Shown here: one piece after another, positions 33,009 to 43,904 of the stretch
Layout of the letters: every line of letters starts with the position of its first letter
Position numbering within the stretch: the stretch's first letter is position 1
Assembly (NCBI GenBank): GCA_004352715.1
Contig: SCFE01000001.1
Location: 6,562,409-6,626,408 of the forward strand
Direction of reading: 5' to 3'
Source of the DNA: Hofstenia miamia
Lineage: Eukaryota; Xenacoelomorpha; Acoela
DNA length: 64,000 bases
Notes under the pieces: generated by a model
What the model was told of the DNA's origin: nothing
Database searches by the model: none
Seen by the model: only the letters and a program-made list of their open reading frames with translations
Made by a program: the position numbers and the translations under genes

Positions 33009-35888
33009 CAAAGTTTTAATTGTATAGTGGTGGCCAAAAGTCTGTTATATTTTTTAATAACGCAAAAAACGACAAATTTTAACAAAAATTATATGTAAGC
33101 AACAAAAAAATTTAATAAACAACAGAACAGTCAAGATTTAGTTCAATAGCCAGTCAATATTTAGTTCCATAGCCTTTGTTTTCGAACATTATTAATCTTT
33201 GCAAATTAAAATACTCCAATCAAGTCCATCAGGCTTCAGTGAAATAAGGTGACGGGTTTATGATGTCACTCCAACGTATAAATCATAACTTCAGTCAATA
33301 AATTTCTTTAATTTGAAGATGACTTTTCTCAGGTAACAAGTGGACAGCAACACCTATCAAGCGACTCTGGATAAACCGTACTTTACTTCCTAGTCTTTTC
33401 AGCTTTTGTAATCAAAATTTATTAATACTAAATGTGAAAGTTTTATCGAAAAAACTTTTTATCAATGTGAAATGTATTTCTATTCAGAAATTTTTAGTGA
33501 GTATGAATACAACATTTAATGGGATAATTCAATAAGGAAAACAAAGAGCACATGTTGTCAGAGTTTCTTTGACCAGAAATTAATAGGATTCCTACTAGAA
33601 TTACAAAAGGAATTCAAATGATTATATATAGAAAGCATTGCTTTGAAGGCATTTTAATAATATTTTATAGCAGAAAGATAATAGTTATCAAATATTGCTT
33701 GTGCTCTAAAAACAAACTTAAAAGCAGTTCTAAGTTTTTGCAGTAAAGTGTGAACTTAATCTTATGATGGTATATGAAGTCACACATTCAAAGACATATC
33801 CTCACATACCGCGGTTTCAATTATAATTCGTTTTATATTTTATCTTAAGGCTAAGAAATTTCTTCTATACACATTCCACTAAATTTTGAGAAATGCGATT
33901 CTGAGGACATTTAAACTTCAATGCAAGATGATCAAAGCCTACTTAACTCTTTTTTAATGTTAACTGTTAGTATAGATCAAACAAATTTCTTACAGATATG
34001 ACAAAATGAAATGACGACATTCTAAATTTAATTTAACTTTTCTAATCGCAAATCGCGAGATTTGATTAAGTCGAAGGTGTTTTCTACTAGTTTCAATCAG
34101 TTACTTGGTAGCAATAATTTTGTTCCAATGTTAGGATTTATATTTCTGATCATTGCCTATACACTTATTATCTGAGCGTTTAAATGAACTGTATACTTGA
34201 ACTCTTTTCAGGCTGTTTGATGTAATGCACTGTTTTGATCTAACATTATGCGAAAAGACATGCAATATTTATTCCTGTAAAACTTGGAGATATTTTCTAT
34301 GTCATTCTAAATTTAGGTATAGAAAATCCTTTTAAGTTTCAGTGAATTTATTCGATTAATACAGTAGCCTTGATTAGATATGTGCCTTAGTTGTGATATT
34401 TTCAAAGAAAATCTCATATGAAATTTTCTCAAATTTATGAAAGTAGTAATTGCAGTTCCAGTCCAAGACTGATAAATTTATTGTTTTATTCCTTATGTGT
34501 TGTCGAATGCTAATTAAAGAGTGGTCAATATCAGGTAAATATGTACTCGAGCCTGACCCGACAGGAAACTTATGCTTTGATTTGAGTTTACGGATATCTG
34601 TCCAATCAAATGACCACTAACATTGATCATTTTCATTGCTATTCCTTAATGTCTTGGATCTTTTCCAAATCAAACGGTTGATTTAGATCAGCATCTGTTT
34701 TTATAATCAATATAATCTTTGAACCCGAACCCGACCCCACCCGAGAAATACTTTCCAAAAATAAGGGAGTTCATGCTGTGAGTTTGCTTTTGAAAATATT
34801 CTATTAAGACTTTGCAAGTGCATCGTCCACTCTGGAAAATATTTTAAAGTTTTGTAAATTCTCTCACATAATGCTTTGTAAGATTCGTAACATTTGGAGT
34901 TGATATGATTAAAATAAAAAATTATTTTCATTATAGCAGAATTGAGATTAAATTACACTAAGTAAAGAGAAGTAAAAATGTGACTATTAGTATAAAAAAA
35001 TTTCTAGTTGCAGGTTTAAATATGAGAGCAGAGATTTATCATTGTATAAAATTATATATGTTAACATTGTAAATTCATTAATTAGTATTCAATGAAAGCA
35101 TTATAACTATTATTCAAACATTGTTTATTCTTGTAATAACAAGTCTGTATTTTGCTAAGCATTACCATAAATGTGTCCGGATATGTTCAAGCAATCCAAC
35201 CCTACTCAAAATTCAACTAGTCAATTTTGACCCAACTCATCCCAACCCAATTTCTAATGAGGTTTTAGTTTGCTTGACCAACTCAAAATTGTGTGTCAAA
35301 ATGTGACCCAAATATGACCCAAATATATATATATATCATTATAATATATAAACAGCTAACGCTGTTCACGCTGAATGATTTCGGCGGCGTCAAGATGTAC
35401 CTTTAGTGGACGTAAGCTTCTTAATTTAATGCTGGCTAGGCATTGGCGGCTTAGTGCGAACAGCATACCCACAAACCACTATATTACAATGTATATCTGA
35501 TCATAAGTTGAATTTTGGGTGGCGAAATGTTGGCAGTGTGTGTTTTCCATTTTAGAAAATTTAATATCGAACGATTGGTCAAAATACCTAATGTATGCTT
35601 AAGCGAATTTAACGAAATTTAGAATATTTATTACCGGTATCTTTTTTTTCAGAGGATAAATATCGAGGAAAACGTCAGTCTCTTGAAGAAATTTACGATG
35701 GTGAGCAACACGGAAATAATAATTTACAACGTAAACCAACTTCAAAAAAGGGTACACATTTAGAAGTGAAACTAATGTACACACAATGTTATATTAAATC
35801 CATTTAGAGTCAAAAGAATTTTATTGCTAAAAATAAAAGTACAAACCTGCAAACAAATTAAAAACTAATAAGAAAATAATAATAAATT

Positions 35889-35922
<34 letters not shown>

Positions 35923-37001
35923 ATTATATATATATATANNNNNNNNNNNNNNNNNNNNNNNNNNNNNNNNNNNNNNNNNNNNNNNNNNNNNNNNNNNNNN
36001 NNNNNNNNNNNNNNNNNNNNNNNTATATATATATATATAATATAAATGTTTGTGATTTGCGAGTGTGTGGAATTTTGAGCGCTATAAAAAATTGTCCAAA
36101 GAATGTTGTGCATTATTGTCGCTTTTAAATATTCTCTTTATAAAAAACCATATGGCAGCTTAGCAAGACTCAAGAAGCTCAAGAGAATGGCATCTCTGGT
36201 TTGACAATGTGTTCTTATAGTTATTTAGAAAAACAGTTTTATAGTTGAATCTTTGGATTTAACTTTATGTGAGATTTAGTCACTACTACTTAATACACAT
36301 TATATACCAGTTAGTATAGAGGTAAGGGACGAGGCCTTTACTCTTTGAATAAATTACGCATTCATTACTGCTTAATATATTAAATTTCATAACGAAATTC
36401 AGTATGAATAATTATTTGCTGAACTTTAAACTTAAAATCTCTCCGTTAAATTCTCTTAAAGTTACTTGAGACACATACTTCCAAATTAAAATGAATGCTA
36501 TAGATTAAAAAAAATATTTTTGATTTTTAATAAGTCAATACAAGGCTTAGTGCTTAGCCTTAATGACATTATCAGAGATTTTCAAACCGAATGATATTCT
36601 AAATCTTAAATCCACTATGCATCAAAAGTTGAATTCCAAATATTAAAAATATGTACAGATGTGGTTTAAACATAACCCTTTAAAAGAAGAAGGTCAATAT
36701 CGCAATCAAATGAGGTTATAAAATAATTAAAAGTTGCTTAATAACACTTCAAATGTGAACTCAACTAAATCCATTTCAAATATTTTGCGAAACTACGTTT
36801 TGCATATTTTTGATAATTTTTGGCGTTAATGAAATTTTAATTTTATGTAGATAAAATTGCAGATGATTTTACAAAGAAACTACAATTAAAAGTGTTGGTT
36901 GCTTTTGTTAAAAATGCTCACATATTAGTATTTCTACATATGTTTGCTAATACGTTCTTACCAATTATGTAAAGAATTGCATGAATTCTGGAAACAAACT
37001 A

Positions 37002-37044
<43 letters not shown>

Positions 37045-38160
37045 TTTTTAGATGAGTATATAATACTAAGTAAATATTTAAATATAAATAATATTATTTA
37101 TTTAACATATTGCTTATAAATTGCGAAGATTTTTAAATATTTCTTGAAATAAATTATTGCGGTATCACATACATTTATTTATATTGGTTATTTAAATAAT
37201 ATTGTGCGAGTTTCTTTATATTTAAAACAATTTAAAACAATGCATTGTGAAAAGCTATTTTTTTATTTCAAATTTTTCTCAAATTATAATATATAAATAC
37301 AATGAAATCTCAAAATACTTTATTCATGAAAGTTAAACTAATTCTAAATACATTAATTCATAATTTTTTTGCTCATAAATTATTCGAAATATTTGGTCAA
37401 TTAAAAAAAGATATTTAAAATTCATGGGTACTTTCTCAATGATGAAATACTTTCGGTTAGTCTAGATTTGTAGGCTCTTTGTCATAATTCGGAAATTCGC
37501 CTCTAGTGTAAGCCTACTGATTATGCTATTAATAATTTGTTAATGCTATTATCAGCATTTTTGATAAATTGGGCTGTAATCTCTCAAAATTTCTTGAATA
37601 TTTAATATTTCATTTTTGAATTAATCTCGAAATACCTTGTGATTCTGTGAAATCTTAGGTATTTTAATTAAGATTCTTAGGATTTCTAGGAAATTTCTTG
37701 CTACGCGTTTGCAAGTTTTTTCAAGAATAATATAAGAAACTTCCAAGAATTTTTCAATGTTTTTCCATTTTCTTCCATTTGTTGGTATTTACATTTACGA
37801 TGCAATGAATTGAGTATTCACATTGCATCCAATTCAACGAGAAGCAATTAAATTTATACATACATTGAAAATTTTTTAATTTAATACAGTTGAACTCCAG
37901 TACTGCATAAACCCTTTTTGCCACAACATTTTTACTCAGTTCTGTTTTGTAAAAGCAATTAAATATGTTTCTTCATAAATGACCTATAATAACATATTAT
38001 AACTTTTTCAACCAATAACAGAAAGATCGACTAAATTTTCAGAGTGAAATCGACTTAATATCAATTGCGGTAGATTATACCCGTGTATATTCATATAAAC
38101 GTTTTAATTTTCTGCGGGCATACGCTAGTAGATCATTTTAAGTGGATTAATATTATAGAA
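33009..38160. other. non-coding AT-rich stretch
   Basis: No gene recognised. It contains a possible Tc1-like relic end near 33025-33420 (GTGGCCAAAAGTCTG start), a CCCGACCC-bearing segment at 34547-34745, a GACCCAA-bearing segment at 35190-35325, a TA-flanked gap at 35939-36023 and (TA)n at 37008-37041. The GPCR's missing 5' exons could lie here or beyond. Confidence 0.5.
35939..36023. other. assembly gap (85 N) inside (TA)n
   Basis: N run flanked on both sides by TA repeats. Confidence 1.
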
Positions 38161-38771
38161 ATAAGATTAGTATTGCAGTTCATTTAAAAAACCTTTTCAA
38201 AAAAATTACTAATAAATTTCTGTAGTTTTGTCTCCTCTAATCGGCTGTTCTTTAAACAGAAAATAATCGTTCTGCAGATGCTACTCAAAATCAAGTAGTT
38301 TGTATTAAATCAATTATTTACAAGTTTCAGGTAAAAGAGTAGACAAATCATGCATTTCAAAAAATCTAATTTTGTGATTAATCACAAAGTTTTTCAAGGT
38401 ATAGAAAGTAACAGTTGAAATGTAGAACAGAAAATGGCAGCTGAGTGTAATCAATTACATTTAAATTTTTAAAATTTAATAATTCTGTAAAGCAGCATTT
38501 GCATAGGGATATGAAACCGGACTCCACTTGAGTGCACAATTTATTTCAAAATATATTACTCTTAAATTATCCATGTTACACTTGAATTTCGGATAAATGG
38601 GTTACAAACTAGTAGAAAAAATTCGTCTTTCACTAACAATTCCTATAAATTTTCTAATACCTATCAAAGAAAAACAAATGGGATAAAAAATGCGAAAAAA
38701 CCACTGTCCCAAATAGGAGCCTCGCCCAAATAAATTCTGTTTCTGGCACTGCTTGAATAGAGAAATATTTC

Positions 38772-39362
38772 GGATCTTTTTTGCCCCCCCCCCCACATGA
38801 ACATTATTTTCAAAGAACATGGAATGCATTGAAAACATATATTTAGGCATAACCCTAGCTCTAGTCCCGGTCAATTCTTCATTCCACCAGGTTATTCTTC
38901 CCTTTTTAATTATAACCCTAACCTAAATTCTTATTTGTTATAAACCCAAACCCTAAACCAAAGTCAGAAAAACCTATATTCTTATTTTTTTAGACCTAAG
39001 CCCTAAGCCAAAGTCTGAAGTCCATGCTTCCTAAACCTAAATCCTAAATTCCTAGCCGAAGTCTAAATTCTTATTTTTTGTAGACCAAAATCGTAAACCG
39101 AAGTCAGAAAGCTTAAATTCCTATTTTTTATGGACCTAAACCTTAACCCAAAGTTCCAAATCTAAGACCTAAATTCTTATTTTATAGACCAAAACCTTAA
39201 ACCAAAGTAAGAAATCCACGTTTCCTAAACCTAACAACCTAAATTAATATTTTTAGATCTAGGCCCTAAACCAAAGTCACCAATCCATGTTTACAATGCA
39301 AACATTCTATATTCTATGGAAAAAATATTAGTGCGAGGGGAAGGGGAGAAGCAAAAAGGTCT
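38772..39362. mobile_element. hAT-like insertion carrying a minisatellite
   Basis: AATATTTC is repeated at 38764-38771 and 39363-39370, an exact 8-bp TSD. The left end reads GGATCTTTTTTGCCCCC; the right end in reverse complement reads AGACCTTTTTGCTTCTCCCC. Inside, about 38890-39290 is a degenerate tandem repeat built of CCTAAATTCTTATTTTTTAG and CCCTAAACCAAAGTC units. The other copy of repeat R has no insertion here (near 23474). Confidence 0.85.
38890..39290 (+). repeat. degenerate minisatellite, CCTAAACC-rich
   Basis: About six to seven imperfect units, irregularly spaced 50-90 bp, alternating a CCTAAACCAAAGTC part with an ATTCTTATTTTTTAGACC part. Confidence 0.8.
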
Positions 39363-39791
39363 AATATTTCTGGTTGATATTTAAATAACACATGTCATGT
39401 ATACTTTCGGGTTATTGTATTGAATGAAAATATTTCGCATGGCTATTTTACAACAAGAGTGCTTGCTTTGCTAGTTAAATCTTCGCGCGATGAGTTGAAA
39501 AAAATGGATATAATTTAATCGTTTGAGCGAGCGTAGGTACAGCATTTTAAGGCATCTGCTTGTTGCGGCGCAATCATTGAATTATTTTTAAATCAAATCA
39601 TAATGAATTATGTCCTATATTTCATTCATATTATTACTTGATACTTGAACGTTGTTTTATGCAATCTAACAATTTACGAACGATTTGTACATATATATAT
39701 ATATATATATATACAATGAAAATGAAAGTCATTATTAAAAAATTATTGGGCAAGCACTGTTGGCCTGTTTGCCTTGCTTACACGTACTAGC

Positions 39792-39822
<31 letters not shown>

Positions 39823-40201
39823 NNNNNNNNNNNNNNNNNNNNNNNNNNNNNNNNNNNNNNNNNNNNNNNNNNNNNNNNNNNNNNNNNNNNNNNNNNNNNN
39901 NNNNNNNNNNNNNNNNNNNNNNNNNNNNNNNNNNNNNNNNNNNNNNNNNNNNNNNNNNNNNNNNNNNNNNNNNNNNNNNNNNNNNNNNNNNNNNNNNNNN
40001 NNNNNNNNNNNNNNNNNNNNNNNNNNNNNNNNNNNNNNNNNNNNNNNNNNNNNNNNNNNNNNNNNNNNNNNNNNNNNNNNNNNNNNNNNNNNNNNNNNNN
40101 NNNNNNNNNNNNNNNNNNNNNNNNNNNNNNNNNNNNNNNNNNNNNNNNNNNNNNNNNNNNNNNNNNNNNNNNNNNNNNNNNNNNNNNNNNNNNNNNNNNN
40201 N
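39823..40201. other. assembly gap (379 N) inside (TA)n
   Basis: TA repeats lie on both sides (39796-39822 and 40202-40278). Confidence 1.
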
Positions 40202-40241
40202 TATATATATATATATACCTAAATATGTATATATATTTATA

Positions 40242-40284
<43 letters not shown>

Positions 40285-40391
40285 GAGGCGTAGTCTATTT
40301 TTACACACCACTTTTTGCACCACGCCTCGTCAATTAAAAATATGCTATTGTACGTGCTAGATCAGAAATATATCTTGTTGACAAATTTGGG

Positions 40392-41794
40392 CTAATTACA
40401 CAGTACAACACCCAAAAAATTCATTTTATGGATTAGTTGTTTCTTACTAATTCCATCACCCTACATTTTTATGAAAATTTGAATTTTTAAATATTAAAAT
40501 CAAGTGAAAATCAGCCATTTTGCTATAAATTTGTGGCTGGTACGTAAGCAATGTGGAATCAAAAGATGCGTATGGAAATATTTGTTTCACTAATTCAACT
40601 ATGGTCATTTCAAATCTCAAGTCCATGTTTACCTTTCATTGTTCATTTTTTGAAAATTAGACTTTAAATTCTAAAAAAAGCAAAACTTAGCCAGTGACAT
40701 ACATTACTTTGTGAATTGAAACATCAGATATGGATACAGCATTTGAGCTCAGTGATTCATCGTCCACACCTCACTTGATTTCAACTGAAGAATTNNNNNN
40801 NNNNNNNNNNNNNNNNNNNNNNNNNNNNNNNNNNNNNNNNNNNNNNNNNNNNNNNNNNNNNNNNNNNNNNNNNNNNNNNNNNNNNNNNNNNNNNNNNNNN
40901 NNNNNNNNNNNNNNNNNNNNNNNNNNNNNNNNNNNNNNNNNNNNNNNNNNNNNNNNNNNNNNNNNNNNNNNNNNNNNNNNNNNNNNNNNNNNNNNNNNNN
41001 NNNNNNNNNNNNNNNNNNNNNNNNNNNNNNNNNNNNNNNNNNNNNNNNNNNNNNNNNNNNNNNNNNNNNNNNNNNNNNNNNNNNNNNNNNNNNNNNNNNN
41101 NNNNNNNNNNNNNNNNNNNNNNNNNNNNNNNNNNNNNNNNNNNNNNNNNNNNNNNNNNNNNNNNNNNNNNNNNNNNNNNNNNNNNNNNNNNNNNNNNNNN
41201 NNNNNNNNNNNNNNNNNNNNNNNNNNNNNNNNNNNNNNNNNNNNNNNNNNNNNNNNNNNNNNNNNNNNNNNNNNNNNNNNNNNNNNNNNNNNNNNNNNNN
41301 NNNNNNNNNNNNNNNNNNNNNNNNNNNNNNNNNNNNNNNNNNNNNNNNNNNNNNNNNNNNNNNNNNNNNNNNNNNNNNNNNNNNNNNNNNNNNNNNNNNN
41401 NNNNNNNNNNNNNNNNNNNNNNNNNNNNNNNNNNNNNNNNNNNNNNNNNNNNNNNNNNNNNNNNNNNNNNNNNNNNNNNNNNNNNNNNNNNNNNNNNNNN
41501 NNNNNNNNNNNNNNNNNNNNNNNNNNNNNNNNNNNNNNNNNNNNNNNNNNNNNNNNNNNNNNNNNNNNNNNNNNNNNNNNNNNNNNNNNNNNNNNNNNNN
41601 NNNNNNNNNNNNNNNNNNNNNNNNNNNNNNNNNNNNNNNNNNNNNNNNNNNNNNNNNNNNNNNNNNNNNNNNNNNNNNNNNNNNNNNNNNNNNNNNNNNN
41701 NNNNNNNNNNNNNNNNNNNNNNNNNNNNNNNNNNNNNNNNNNNNNNNNNNNNNNNNNNNNNNNNNNNNNNNNNNNNNNNNNNNNNNNNNNNNNN
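40392..41794 (+). mobile_element. first copy of the 42.1-43.9 kb DNA transposon, cut by a gap
   Basis: From ACACAGTACAACACCC (40392) to 40794 it matches 42103-42536 nearly base for base, lacking a 35-bp block present there. It includes the same ATG context at 40730 and the first 21 codons (MDTAFELSDSSSTPHLISTE). A 1000-N gap (40795-41794) then hides the rest. Sequence after the gap is not from the element, so its end falls within the gap. Confidence 0.85.
40795..41794. other. assembly gap (1000 N)
   Basis: Round-number gap inside the first transposon copy; its true length is unknown. Confidence 1.
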
Positions 41795-42471
41795 GATCTA
41801 TTGAAAAATAAGAACAGCAATGAGATTTCATATTATGATAGTGCTATATTATATATATATATTATTGATTATCCAAACACTAAATGCAAAAGATTTTTAT
41901 ATATAGAAGAAGACAAATATCCCTCAATGTTTGAAATATTTTGTTGATTAAATATCATCGTTTTTTGAATATTTAATCTTGGGATATTAAGTCAAACAGA
42001 GATAAACCATTCACATTCTATAAGATTTTTGACATGATTTAACGGATTTTTACATATCAGATTTTCTATTACTACTTAAACAACAAGCAAACATTTAATA
42101 ACACTGTACAACACCAAAAAAAAATTCATTTTATGGATTAGTTGTTTCTTACTAATTAACTTATGCTGATTTGAAATCTGAAATCTGTTTTAGTCCATCA
42201 CCCTCCATTTTTATGAAAATTTGAATTTTTAAATATTAAAATCAAGTGAAAATCAGCCATTTTGCTGTAAATTTGTGGCTGGTACGTAAGCAATGTGGAA
42301 TCAAAAGATACGTATGGAAATATTTGTTTCACTAATTCAACTATGGTCATTTCAAATCTCAAGTCTATGTTTACCTCTCATCGTTCATTTTTTGAAAATT
42401 AGACTTTAAATTCTAAAAAAAGCAAAACATAGCCAGTGACATACATTACTTTGTGAATTGAAACATCAGAG

Positions 42472-43587
42472 ATGGATACATCATTTGAGCTCAGTGATTC
42501 ATCGTCCACGCCTCACTTGATTTCAACTGAAGAATTGAATGATCTGGTTCGAGATCTAAAATTAACAAAATTTGAAGGCGAATTGTTGGTGTCTCAACTT
42601 CAAGGCTGGAATTTATTAGATTCTGATGCCAAAGTTACTTCTTTTCGTACACGAACCGCTGATTTGACAAATTTATTTTCTATGAATGGAGACTTGTGTT
42701 ATTGTAATGACATTTCGGCTTTGTTTGATAAATTTGGCATTGTCTTCGGCACCCAAGAATGGCGCCTCTTTATTGATGCCTCCAAAGACAGCATTAAAGC
42801 TGTTCTTCTTCATAATGGCAATACGCATCCATCTGTGCCTGTTGCATACTCTGTCACGATGCGGGAAACGTATCAAAATTTGAAGGAAATACTCCAATGT
42901 ATCAACTATGAGCAATACAAATGGGCTATTTGTGCTTACTTTAAAGTGATCGCCTTGTTGACGGGATTACAGAGTGGATATACAAAGTTCTGTTGCTTTC
43001 TTTGTTTATGGGATAGTCGAAGTCGTTCTGAGCACTTTACAAGGAAAGACTGGCCACCACGAGTTGTCCATATTCCTGGTACTAACAACATAAGCAATGT
43101 TCCTTTGGTTGATAAGCGTCATGTTTTATTGCCTCCCCTGCATATTAAACTGGGGCTTATCAAGCAGCTAGTGAAAGCCCTTGATAGAGAAAGTGCCGCC
43201 TTCAGATACCTGATTCAAAAGTTCCCGAAATTGAGTGAGGCGAAGATCAAGGAGGGAATTTTCGTAGGGCCTCAGATAAGAGAGCTCTTGAATGATGGCC
43301 ATTTTGAAGAGACGATGACTGCTCCCCAATTGGCTGCTTGGCAAGCATTCCGATCAGTTTGTACTGAATTCCTCGGCAATCATCGATCTGAAAACTACAT
43401 CGACCACATTCAACGACTTCTCAGATCTTATGAATCTCTGGGATGCAAAATATCCCTCAAACTTCATTTCCTGAATTCTCACATCGACTTTTTTCCAACA
43501 AATCTTGGTAATGTAAGTGATGAGGCAGGAGAAAGATTCCATCAAGACGTCGGTCTCATGGAGAAACGTTACAAAGGAAAGTGGTAA
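42472..43587 (+). CDS. transposon-encoded protein, probable transposase, frameshifted near the C-terminus
   Basis: ATG at 42472 gives 371 codons to a stop at 43585. The N-terminus is acidic (MDTSFELSDSSSTPHL). A central GLQSGYTKFCCFLCLWDSRS segment has clustered Cys, possibly a metal-binding knuckle, then HFTRKDWPPR. The C-terminal part has LKLHFLNSHIDFFPTNLG and EAGERFHQDVGLMEKRYKG. I recognise this as a repeated family of uncharacterised proteins scattered in many invertebrate genomes; the element context makes a transposase or accessory role likely. In the +1 frame, 27 more codons (from MLADFCWML at 43594 to the stop at 43675) continue the same protein, so a 1-nt indel near 43585 cut this copy short. 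Confidence 0.8.
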   Translation: MDTSFELSDSSSTPHLISTEELNDLVRDLKLTKFEGELLVSQLQGWNLLDSDAKVTSFRTRTADLTNLFSMNGDLCYCNDISALFDKFGIVFGTQEWRLFIDASKDSIKAVLLHNGNTHPSVPVAYSVTMRETYQNLKEILQCINYEQYKWAICAYFKVIALLTGLQSGYTKFCCFLCLWDSRSRSEHFTRKDWPPRVVHIPGTNNISNVPLVDKRHVLLPPLHIKLGLIKQLVKALDRESAAFRYLIQKFPKLSEAKIKEGIFVGPQIRELLNDGHFEETMTAPQLAAWQAFRSVCTEFLGNHRSENYIDHIQRLLRSYESLGCKISLKLHFLNSHIDFFPTNLGNVSDEAGERFHQDVGLMEKRYKGKW

Positions 43588-43593
43588 TCTTCA

Positions 43594-43677
43594 ATGCTTG
43601 CAGACTTTTGTTGGATGCTGCAACGCGATGCTCCTAATGCGACTTACAAACGAAAGTCTTATGCTAAACATTTCTAG
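43594..43677 (+). pseudogene. out-of-frame C-terminus of the preceding protein
   Basis: Reads MLADFCWMLQRDAP through YAKHF and a stop. It sits one base out of frame with the main ORF and ends just before the right subterminal repeat. Confidence 0.75.
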
Positions 43678-43904
43678 TGATTTCTCTCTTCATTTATTTC
43701 TGATGTTTCAATTTACAAAGTAATGTATGTCACTGGCTATGTTTTGTTTTTTTTAGAATTTAAAGTAAATTTTCATAAAACTGGAGGGTGATGGACTAAA
43801 ACAGACTTCAGATTTGTAATCAGCATAGTTGAATTAGTAAGAAACAACTATTCGCTTACATGAATATTTTACAAAGTTAAAATTTGTTGTACAGTGTTAT
43901 TTAA

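Larger units (their letters stand above)
38165..39795 (+). repeat. medium-repeat family R, copy with a nested minisatellite element
   Basis: Aligns with 22760-24345 and, inverted, with 19600-19832. It is interrupted at 38772-39362 by a foreign block, and its right part contains a (TA)n expansion at 39691-39713 not present in the other copy. Confidence 0.88.
42099..43899 (+). mobile_element. complete 1801-bp DNA transposon of unassigned family
   Basis: The TIRs begin TAACACTGTACAACA at both ends, and TTTAA is duplicated outside (42094-42098 and 43900-43904). Longer subterminal inverted repeats follow: TTAGTTGTTTCTTACTAATT and CTATGTTTTGCTT-type blocks near 42135-42460 recur inverted at 43735-43850. 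One ORF fills the interior. The TIR/TSD combination does not match a superfamily I can name with confidence; CACTG termini recall CACTA elements, and a TTAA-containing TSD recalls piggyBac or Kolobok. Confidence 0.88.

Noticed and set aside
35599-35784. Minus-strand open stretch (VYVVNYYFRVAHHRKF...) as a candidate TM1/ICL1 exon of the GPCR.
   Set aside because: No Asn of TM1, no LAxxD of TM2, weak splice sites; resemblance is superficial.
38890-39290. Interstitial telomere (CCCTAAA-type) array.
   Set aside because: The words sit inside long degenerate 50-90 bp units, not a hexamer or heptamer array, and the whole block has a transposon-type TSD.
40730-41947. 405-codon open frame.
   Set aside because: About 335 codons are N; only the first 21 are real and belong to the transposon copy.
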